5,168 bases of DNA, taken from assembly GCA_947457325.1 (NCBI GenBank), contig CANGVU010000124.1, positions 1 through 5,168 of the forward strand, in the 5' to 3' direction. The translations under genes were made by a program, and so were the position numbers. The DNA comes from Flavobacteriales bacterium (lineage in GTDB: Bacteria > Bacteroidota > Bacteroidia > Flavobacteriales_D > Sanyastnellaceae). Below the pieces are notes generated by a model. It saw nothing but the letters and a program-made list of their open reading frames with translations, did not search any database and was not told the origin of the DNA. Positions 1 to 5,168 of this stretch are shown here, one piece after another (within the stretch, counting starts at the first letter, position 1; each line of letters begins with the position of its first letter).

Positions 1-268
1 CTTTCTACCCGAAAATGTTGACTTTAATGTCATAGACCATTTTGAAAAAGTTACCGATGAGGATGCTGCTAAAATGACAAGACGCATTCCCAGAGAAGAA
101 GGAATCTTTGCTGGAAATTCAGCGGGTTCTGCAATGGCCGGACTTATTCAAATGAAAGACAGATTCAAAGAAGGTGATGTTGTAGTGGTAATATTCCACG
201 ACCACGGCACACGTTATCTGGGTAAAATGTTTAACGATGACTGGATGAAAATGAAAGGTTGGTTGTAA
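1..268 (+). CDS. PLP-dependent cystathionine beta-synthase / cysteine synthase family enzyme, C-terminal part
   Basis: Only the last 88 residues are present; the first complete codon is at base 2 and the gene continues upstream of the window. The segment resembles the end of the catalytic core of fold-type II PLP enzymes that join serine or an activated serine to homocysteine or sulfide (cystathionine beta-synthase or cysteine synthase). Seen here: the run TRRIPREEGIFAGNSAGSA, whose GNSAGSA loop matches the part of these enzymes that holds the serine contacting the PLP pyridine nitrogen, then a VVVIFHDHGTRYLGKMF strand-loop segment and the end FNDDWMKMKGWL. Human cystathionine beta-synthase has a similar DRWMLQKGFL segment, followed there by a linker and paired regulatory CBS (Bateman) domains. 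This protein stops instead, so no C-terminal CBS-domain pair is present. Family assignment is firm; the choice between the two activities cannot be made from this fragment. The PLP lysine lies outside the window. Confidence 0.9.
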   Translation, partial: FLPENVDFNVIDHFEKVTDEDAAKMTRRIPREEGIFAGNSAGSAMAGLIQMKDRFKEGDVVVVIFHDHGTRYLGKMFNDDWMKMKGWL

Positions 269-278
269 TCAGCCCTTT
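254..278. terminator. candidate bidirectional hairpin over the two abutting stop codons
   Basis: Bases 254-258 (AAAGG) can pair with 274-278 (CCTTT), and 262-265 (GTTG) with 270-273 (CAGC, one G-U pair). This leaves a 3-base bulge at 259-261 and a TAAT loop at 266-269. The loop contains the plus-strand TAA. A fairly T-rich stretch follows on each strand (CTTTAATTTCT on plus; CATTTTC on minus). In the minus-strand transcript the G-U pair becomes a C-A mismatch, so the hairpin is weaker there. This is a pairing read by eye; neither side has a long clean U-tract, so termination is an inference. Confidence 0.35.
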
Positions 279-1831
279 AATTTCTCCCCATTCTTGTAAT
301 ACGTTCGCTTTAATTCTTTTCCGCTTTTATCGTCATAGCGAACTTCTTTCCCGTGCTTTTTTCCGTCCTTGTAATGAGATACTTCGATTAACTTTCCTTT
401 CTCACTAAATTGTTTTAACTCACCATCCAACTGACCATTTTTGTACGAACAAGTGCGCAAAGTTGCTCCATAAGGATAACGGTAAATCCAACTTCCATCA
501 GGCTTTCCTTCTTTAAAATTGCCTTCACTGATGGGTTTTCCAGCCTCATTATACATCACATTCCTACCGTGCAACTCGCCCAATAAATTGTAGGACTCCG
601 TTTTCTCGGGAATTCCCTTTTCATTCCAGTAAGTCCATGTTCCTGATTTGACATTATCCGTCCAGTGGCCTTTGTATTTTGCATTTCCGTTGGAATGATA
701 GCCGGCCCAATCGCCATTCATCTTACCCTTTCTAAAACTCCCTTCATCCATCATCTTGCCGTTGTCATAATAGCTAATCCAATGACCTTCCTCTAAATCA
801 TTTTGAAAATGCCCATCGTGCAATACTTGACCTGTTTCAAAGTAGGTTATCCAATACCCATTTTTTTTATTGTCATCATAGCTGCCCACTCTCCAGGCAG
901 TACCATCTTTGTAATTGAATTTCCACTCACCTTTCCTTTTTCCTTTTTCATAAATACCTTCTTCAGATATCTGACCATTGGTATAATAGTAAGTCCATCT
1001 ACCATGTTGAACATCGGAAAGAAATGAGCCCTCCATTTCCTTTATTCCATTCTGATAAAACCATTTCCAAGGGCCATGTTTCCCACCTTGAAAATGCAAA
1101 CCACTCAGAATGGTATCGCCATCAGAATCCCACTGCATGATTTCACCATCTAGAACACCTTCTGAATAACCTATCATCTCTTTTACATTTCCATTCACAT
1201 AATAAGATTCCCATACATCATTTTTTTGTCCTTTGAGATAACTTCCTGACACCTTAATCGAACCACTACTGAAATACTCAGCAAATGGTCCATCTAAAAT
1301 ACCGTCCTGGTATTGTTGTTTAATAACCACACGTCCATTCTCTTTAACTATTTCAACACCATTTCCATCGTGAACAGCGCATACGCCGTTTTCACAGATC
1401 TCCCAAACCTTGACATACTCACCTTGATATTCCTCTTTTCTCGTCAACTGTCCCTTTTCATCAAAGTTTTCCCACACCCCCGACCTTTTTCCTTTTTCAA
1501 ACTGCCCTCTCTCCAATACTACACCGCTTTTAGAAAGCAAAGTATGGGTGCTGTCTTGTTCGCCTAATGTGAAAAATGCTTTGATCATGGGCTGCCCGGA
1601 ATCGTAATACTTGATGCTACTGCCGTGCAGTTTCCCCATAAAATACCATGACTCTTCACTCAATTTTCCATTCTCATAATATTTCCAGAGACTATCCTCC
1701 AATCCATTGAAGTAAGTTCCCTTCATGATCACAATTCCTTTTTCATCCGTCGCCTCATAGGATTGGCGTGACTGCGCAATCGAAAACAATGCGCTTCCGA
1801 ATAAAAACAAAATCAAAAAATTCATTTTCAT
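269..1831 (-). CDS. exported MORN_2-repeat (YwqK-like) protein, 520 residues
   Basis: The predicted product begins MKMNFLILFLFGSALFSIAQ, a typical Sec signal peptide with a likely signal peptidase I site after Ala19 (S-I-A|Q), so the mature protein should be periplasmic or surface-exposed. From about residue 37 to the C-terminus it is a chain of roughly 18 units of 23-25 residues following G-x-W-x-x-Y-Y-x-N-G-x-x-x-x-E-G-x-Y-x-x-G-K, the MORN_2 pattern. Clear units include GRWTYYYTNGQISEEG and GHWISYYDNGKMMDEG. No enzymatic domain is visible. One divergent unit near residues 141-170 carries Cys146, Cys151 and a DGNG motif. I start at ATG 1831 because an in-frame upstream extension to 1861 would begin at TTG and place a charged segment before the signal peptide; ATG 1825 is also possible. 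No clear Shine-Dalgarno sequence is seen. Such proteins are often auto-annotated 'toxin-antitoxin system YwqK family antitoxin', but no toxin gene is adjacent. The binding partner is unknown. Confidence 0.9.
   Translation of the reverse strand: MKMNFLILFLFGSALFSIAQSRQSYEATDEKGIVIMKGTYFNGLEDSLWKYYENGKLSEESWYFMGKLHGSSIKYYDSGQPMIKAFFTLGEQDSTHTLLSKSGVVLERGQFEKGKRSGVWENFDEKGQLTRKEEYQGEYVKVWEICENGVCAVHDGNGVEIVKENGRVVIKQQYQDGILDGPFAEYFSSGSIKVSGSYLKGQKNDVWESYYVNGNVKEMIGYSEGVLDGEIMQWDSDGDTILSGLHFQGGKHGPWKWFYQNGIKEMEGSFLSDVQHGRWTYYYTNGQISEEGIYEKGKRKGEWKFNYKDGTAWRVGSYDDNKKNGYWITYFETGQVLHDGHFQNDLEEGHWISYYDNGKMMDEGSFRKGKMNGDWAGYHSNGNAKYKGHWTDNVKSGTWTYWNEKGIPEKTESYNLLGELHGRNVMYNEAGKPISEGNFKEGKPDGSWIYRYPYGATLRTCSYKNGQLDGELKQFSEKGKLIEVSHYKDGKKHGKEVRYDDKSGKELKRTYYKNGEKLKG
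272..1723 (-). repeat. coding array of about 18 MORN_2 units
   Basis: Nearly the whole mature part of the minus-strand protein is a head-to-tail repeat with a period of 23-25 residues (about 70-75 bases). The conserved positions are G-x-W, Y-Y/F, N-G or a variant, and a closing E-G/x-G-K turn. The last unit is cut short at YYKNGEKLKG. Units differ widely from each other in the aligned protein, so the array looks old rather than recently expanded. The regular spacing is directly visible; the unit count is approximate because units near residues 90-110 and 141-175 are divergent. Confidence 0.8.
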
Positions 1832-1927
1832 ATTGGCTAATTTAACGTCAACCAAGTGCAAAATACTGGACGAGTTTAAAACCTTTGAACAAGGAAATAT
1901 GCAAGAAGTTTTGGGTTATCTTGCACC
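1832..1927. promoter_or_regulatory. divergent intergenic region between the MORN gene and the T9SS cargo gene
   Basis: This 96-bp gap separates two outward-facing genes, so it should carry both promoters or leaders. Near-matches to the Bacteroidota -7 element TAnnTTTG exist: AACCTTTG at 1880-1887 on plus and TATTTTG (one base short) at 1859-1865 on minus. Neither has a well-spaced TTG -33 element, so I do not call a promoter. The plus-strand ATG at 1899 is out of frame with the downstream gene and opens only a short reading frame. Confidence 0.35.
1900..1925. repeat. 7-bp inverted repeat next to the start codon of the T9SS cargo gene
   Basis: TGCAAGA at 1900-1906 is the exact reverse complement of TCTTGCA at 1919-1925, with a 12-base spacer. 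The right arm ends 2 bases before the ATG at 1928. It could be an operator half-site pair (centres 19 bases apart, close to two helical turns) or an mRNA hairpin that limits access to the start codon. The arms are short and a chance match is possible. Confidence 0.4.
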
Positions 1928-4684
1928 ATGCAAAAATTGTTTTTTAAAAACACAGTATTTTTCCTTGCAGCGGCTGCTGCGTGGGTGTCATGCGGATTCT
2001 ATTTGATGCAACATTCCCCAATCAAAGGAGGACTCAATGAAGAAGGCTACGGAATCAATCCCAGCAGCAGAAAATATTTTGAATTCATGCGCAACCACGA
2101 TCCAGAAACGGGTGAAATTCCTGACAATTGGAGACAATTGCAACAGGAGTTTGCGAACCGAATGCCCAGACGTGCAGACCGAAACTTGAACTGGGAGCAG
2201 AGAGGCCCGTTCAATATTGGGGGAAGAACGCGTGCATTGGCCATTGATGTATTAAATGACAACCACATCATCACAGGTGGCGTCACCAGCGGAGTATGGT
2301 CAAGCAATAACGGAGGAAACTCATGGACCCATGGCACAGAAGCCCAGCACATCCACTCCCTTTCCTGCATTGTTCAAGATACAAGACCAGGACATGAAAA
2401 CACTTGGTACTATGGAACAGGAGAAGAATTTTATGGCGTGGTGAGTGGCACCAGCTTCACTTCTCTGTTTTCTGGAGATGGTATTTTTAAAAGTACTGAC
2501 AATGGAACTTCTTGGCAACCCTTGGCCAGCACGCAAAGTGGCACACCACAATATCAACTTCAAAATGGAAGCTATGACTTCATCTGGCGAATGGCCGTTG
2601 ACATTTCTAATACCGTTGAGGACGAAGTTTACGCGGCAGTTTACAATGGCATTATTAGAAGCACCGACGGAGGAACAACTTGGCAAAATGTTTTGGGATT
2701 TGGAAGTGGACCTTCAGAATTTACAGATGTCTTGGTAACCCCAGAAGGGGTTGTTTACGCAACGTTTAGTGACAACACCACCAATGGAGGCGGATTTTAT
2801 CGTTCAGAGGATGGAGTCAATTGGGTTGGAATAAATCCTACACAACCTGAAATTGCGAATTTGAGAAGAACGGTGATGACGATGAATCCTCAAAATCACA
2901 ATGAAATATTTTTCCTAGGAGAAACGCTGAATAACAACCAATACGCATTGGATCACTTTTTATACAAGTACACTTATGTTGATGGTGATGGCACAACTGG
3001 AACTTGGGAAAATCGTTCTGCCAATCTTCCTGATGATGCTTGCAACTTAAATACAGGAATTGACTTTGATTTTGGAACTTTCCGTTCACAATACAGCTAT
3101 GACCTTACCATTGCCCATCACCCAACCAGCAACGTATTGTTTATTGGGGGAATCAATCTGCACAGAGGGATGGATGGATTCAGCACCGACACCAACGATT
3201 GGATTGGCGGCTACCGATGCAATCCACAAGCACCATGGCACTATGTATACCCCAATAACCATCCCGATCAACATTACATGGTGTTTCACCCTACCAATCC
3301 CAATGTTTTGTACAACACCAATGATGGTGGAATCTACCGTACAGATAACTGCATGGCTGACAGCATTGAATGGATCTCATTAAACAATGGATATATCGCC
3401 AGCCAATTCTATACCGTTGGATTTGAACAAGGATTGAGCAATTCCGATTTTGTTATGGGTGGTATGCAGGACAACGGGACATGGATCACACACACAGCTG
3501 ATGCCAGCCAACCGTGGAAAGAAGTACATGCAGATGATGGAGCATTTTGTGCAATACCGCAAGGCCGCGACTTCGTCATTTCCTCTTCACAATCTGGAAG
3601 AATGATGAAAAAACTAATTGATGATCAGGGGAATTTAATTGGCACGGAGCGAATTGACCCCCAAACTGCGCCATCCTATCTTTTCATCAATCCTTTGCTT
3701 TTGGACCCCGTCAATCAGCAGGACGTATTCATGGCGGCCAACAAATCCATCTGGTATTTGCCTGATGTGCAAGACATACCTGTAACAGGCAACTATCCCA
3801 CCAAATTGGCTGACAGTATGTGGGTGAGACTCACCACGTCATCTGTGCCGCTATTGGCCGGAGCCATCAGTTGTTTGGACAAACCCATCAACAACAACAA
3901 TGTCATCTACTACGGAACCAACCAAGGCAAAGTATATCGCTTGGACAATTGCTACAGTGAAACCCCAACGCGTGTAGACATTTCAGACACTCAATTTCCA
4001 ACCAATGGATATGTATCCAGTATTTCTGTCAATGACTACCATCCCAACGAGATCTTGATTGGTTTTTCCAACTACAACAAAAAGAGTTTATTCCATAGCA
4101 TGGACAGTGGAGATACTTGGACCGATGTCAGTGGAAACTTGGAAGAAAATCCAGACGGAACTGGAGCGGGACCTGGCGTTTATGGCGTAGAGATTTATCC
4201 CAGTGATCCTCCTCAATACTTTGTAGGAACCAGCGCAGGGTTGTACTCAACTACAAGCTTGGACAGTACAAGTACTATTTGGGAAATGGAAGGAGCTAGC
4301 ACCATTGGCAATGTCATCATCAATCAAATCAACAGCCGACCATATGATGGATTGTTGGTTGTGGGCACGCATGGCAATGGTATTTGGACAACACACTTGC
4401 AACCCGCCGTTGGCATTGGATACAACGCACAAGACTGGAAGAAAGATTGGCGTGTTTACCCCACTCAGGTGCGGGATGTTCTCAGGTTTGAAGCACCTAA
4501 TCACGCTAGCGGAAAAGTCACCATTCGCATGTATGACCTTTCTGGTCAACTCATCATCGAAGATCATTTCCAAGCAGAAAAAAAATTGCATCAGATAAAC
4601 ACGCAACACCTTACTTCAGGCATGTATTTATTTGTTATAGAAAACAACGGAAAGAAAACCACAGGAAAAATAATTCATGAGTAA
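1928..4684 (+). CDS. T9SS-secreted Asp-box beta-propeller protein (sortilin/BNR-like), 918 residues
   Basis: The N-terminus (residues 1-28) is a hydrophobic export signal with WVSC at 19-22. Residues 49-110 match the lead-in usual in large Bacteroidota propeller proteins: FEFMRNHDPETGEIP, then GPFNIGGRTRALAID. Asp-box turns (S-x-D-x-G-x-T-W) occur near 125-133, 189-196, 245-252, 293-299 and 724-731. These mark blades of sialidase/BNR, sortilin-VPS10 or GH74-like propellers. Other family-like motifs are YYGTGEEF (161-168), HPDQH (445-449), NTNDGGIYRTD (463-473), GGMQDNGTW (511-519) and ADDG (535-538). About 844-918 forms a type A T9SS sorting domain: VYPTQVRDVL, then VTIRMYDLSGQ, LTSGMYLFVIENN and KTTGKIIHE. 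The product should cross the outer membrane and be attached to the surface or released. A glycosidase role is not shown, as I cannot identify catalytic acids. ATG 1928 is the only reasonable start, because an in-frame stop lies at 1886-1888. Confidence 0.92.
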   Translation: MQKLFFKNTVFFLAAAAAWVSCGFYLMQHSPIKGGLNEEGYGINPSSRKYFEFMRNHDPETGEIPDNWRQLQQEFANRMPRRADRNLNWEQRGPFNIGGRTRALAIDVLNDNHIITGGVTSGVWSSNNGGNSWTHGTEAQHIHSLSCIVQDTRPGHENTWYYGTGEEFYGVVSGTSFTSLFSGDGIFKSTDNGTSWQPLASTQSGTPQYQLQNGSYDFIWRMAVDISNTVEDEVYAAVYNGIIRSTDGGTTWQNVLGFGSGPSEFTDVLVTPEGVVYATFSDNTTNGGGFYRSEDGVNWVGINPTQPEIANLRRTVMTMNPQNHNEIFFLGETLNNNQYALDHFLYKYTYVDGDGTTGTWENRSANLPDDACNLNTGIDFDFGTFRSQYSYDLTIAHHPTSNVLFIGGINLHRGMDGFSTDTNDWIGGYRCNPQAPWHYVYPNNHPDQHYMVFHPTNPNVLYNTNDGGIYRTDNCMADSIEWISLNNGYIASQFYTVGFEQGLSNSDFVMGGMQDNGTWITHTADASQPWKEVHADDGAFCAIPQGRDFVISSSQSGRMMKKLIDDQGNLIGTERIDPQTAPSYLFINPLLLDPVNQQDVFMAANKSIWYLPDVQDIPVTGNYPTKLADSMWVRLTTSSVPLLAGAISCLDKPINNNNVIYYGTNQGKVYRLDNCYSETPTRVDISDTQFPTNGYVSSISVNDYHPNEILIGFSNYNKKSLFHSMDSGDTWTDVSGNLEENPDGTGAGPGVYGVEIYPSDPPQYFVGTSAGLYSTTSLDSTSTIWEMEGASTIGNVIINQINSRPYDGLLVVGTHGNGIWTTHLQPAVGIGYNAQDWKKDWRVYPTQVRDVLRFEAPNHASGKVTIRMYDLSGQLIIEDHFQAEKKLHQINTQHLTSGMYLFVIENNGKKTTGKIIHE

Positions 4685-5108
4685 CAGCATCATCTCCTCC
4701 AATGAAGCACCCAAACCGGTTGGAGCCTATCCGCACGCTAGACGTGTGGGAAACCTTTTGTTCTTGAGCGGCGTTGGCCCTCGAATAGCTGGATCTGACG
4801 CCAACGATAGCGGCGTACCCGGCTTGGTACTTGACAAAAATGGAAACTTCTTGGAGTTCGATTTTGAAGCGCAGTGTCGCAATGTATTTGACAATGTCAA
4901 AAAAATTTTAGAAGCTAGCGGATCCAAATGGGACAATTTGGTGGATGTCACCGTTTTTTTGGTCAACATGAAGCGTGATTTTCACACCTACAATCGCTTG
5001 TATGCAGAATATTTCAAAGATGCTCAACCCTGCAGAACCACTGTTGAAATCAACTCTCTGCCTACCCCAATTGCCATCGAATTAAAATGTATTGCCACCA
5101 TTGAATAA
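4677..5108 (+). CDS. RidA (YjgF/YER057c/UK114) family protein, probably 2-aminomuconate deaminase-like
   Basis: The 143-residue length is slightly above the usual 125-130 of RidA, because of an insert at about 36-60. RidA proteins are cytoplasmic trimers that hydrolyse reactive enamine/imine intermediates; related members deaminate 2-aminomuconate in tryptophan/kynurenine or nitrobenzoate breakdown. Residues that line up with the E. coli RidA active site are kept: Tyr18 (GAYPHA), Ser31 (LSGVGPR), Asn106 (FHTYNRLYAEYF), Arg120 (CRTTVEI) and Glu135 (PIAIELK). The GAYPHARRVGNLLFLSGVGPR-like N-terminal half is, from memory of the family, typical of the 2-aminomuconate deaminase branch, so that function is an inference. 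The ATG overlaps the previous gene by 8 bases (ATGAGTAA), and AGGA at 4663-4666, 10 bases upstream, could serve as ribosome-binding site. The next internal Met is residue 97, so no other start is plausible. No signal peptide is seen. Family is certain; substrate is about even odds. Confidence 0.93.
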   Translation: MSNSIISSNEAPKPVGAYPHARRVGNLLFLSGVGPRIAGSDANDSGVPGLVLDKNGNFLEFDFEAQCRNVFDNVKKILEASGSKWDNLVDVTVFLVNMKRDFHTYNRLYAEYFKDAQPCRTTVEINSLPTPIAIELKCIATIE

Positions 5109-5140
5109 TTTTTGGCAAAGGATTTGCGTTAGGCAAAAAC

Positions 5141-5168
5141 ATGAAAACGAAAGTGGTTTTATTTGCCC
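5141..5168 (+). CDS. start of an unidentified gene, cut by the window end
   Basis: An ATG 32 bases after the RidA-family stop opens MKTKVVLFA and the frame runs off the window. A basic start followed by hydrophobic residues could be the beginning of a signal peptide, but nine residues do not allow an assignment. AGG at 5131-5133, 7 bases upstream, may act as a weak ribosome-binding site. The direction and short gap suggest co-transcription with the RidA-family gene. Confidence 0.5.

Noticed and set aside
803..1567. Plus-strand open frames at 803-1027 and 1313-1567 opposite the MORN gene
   Set aside because: They are antisense to a strongly repetitive, clearly coding minus-strand gene, and their products look like unrelated low-complexity hydrophobic sequence with no recognisable family.
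269..1831. YwqK-type antitoxin of a toxin-antitoxin pair
   Set aside because: The product has a Sec signal peptide and about 18 repeats, and there is no adjacent toxin-sized gene. The name reflects a common automatic annotation of MORN_2 repeats rather than evidence here.
1938..1952. Near-palindrome TGTTTTT-T-AAAAACA in the first codons of the T9SS cargo gene
   Set aside because: It is built from T- and A-runs coding Phe and Lys in the signal peptide, the single-base centre cannot form a hairpin loop as it stands, and such A/T palindromes are common in AT-rich DNA.
2047..4609. Several shorter open frames on both strands within 2047-4609
   Set aside because: All lie inside the continuous 918-residue frame whose domains are recognisable from end to end, and their translations match no family I know.
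4295..4919. Three GCTAGC hexamers (4295, 4505, 4914) as a possible spaced site
   Set aside because: All lie in coding sequence, in Ala-Ser contexts in at least two cases, with uneven spacing and no shared flanks, so chance and codon use explain them.
5115..5127. Small hairpin GCAAA-GGA-TTTGC after the RidA-family stop as a terminator
   Set aside because: The stem is only 5 bp with a 3-base loop and no U-tract follows. The next gene starts 14 bases later in the same direction, which suggests read-through.

Overview
The window looks like a chromosomal segment from a member of the Bacteroidota, probably a Flavobacteriia- or Sphingobacteriia-like organism. The main evidence is a 918-residue secreted protein ending in a type A sorting domain of the type IX secretion system (T9SS), a system confined almost entirely to that phylum. 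The exported MORN_2-repeat protein, the form of the cystathionine beta-synthase-like C-terminus, the moderately AT-rich DNA and the weak Shine-Dalgarno signals fit the same group.

Layout. Bases 1-268 (+) hold the last 88 residues of a PLP-dependent cystathionine beta-synthase/cysteine synthase-type enzyme, which stops where the catalytic core ends. It converges with a minus-strand gene (269-1831) for a 520-residue exported protein made almost wholly of MORN_2-type repeats. The two stop codons abut with no base between them, and a candidate hairpin straddles them. A 96-bp divergent gap (1832-1927) carries a 7-bp inverted repeat next to the following start codon. Then comes the large T9SS cargo gene (1928-4684, +), an Asp-box beta-propeller protein. 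Its last 8 bases overlap the start of a RidA-family gene (4677-5108, +) that most resembles 2-aminomuconate deaminases. After 32 bp a further plus-strand gene begins at 5141 and runs off the window.

How the genes fit together. The T9SS cargo, the RidA-family gene and the partial gene at 5141 run in one direction with tight spacing, so they may share a transcript. Their products would act in different places (cell surface versus cytoplasm), so the link may be co-expression only. The MORN gene is a single minus-strand gene between plus-strand neighbours. I see no mobile element, CRISPR array, tRNA or rRNA gene. I found no convincing new multi-gene system. The points most worth a second look are the zero-gap convergent stops, the overlap of a secreted-protein gene with a metabolic-enzyme gene, and the conserved but uncharacterised motif set in the large propeller protein.
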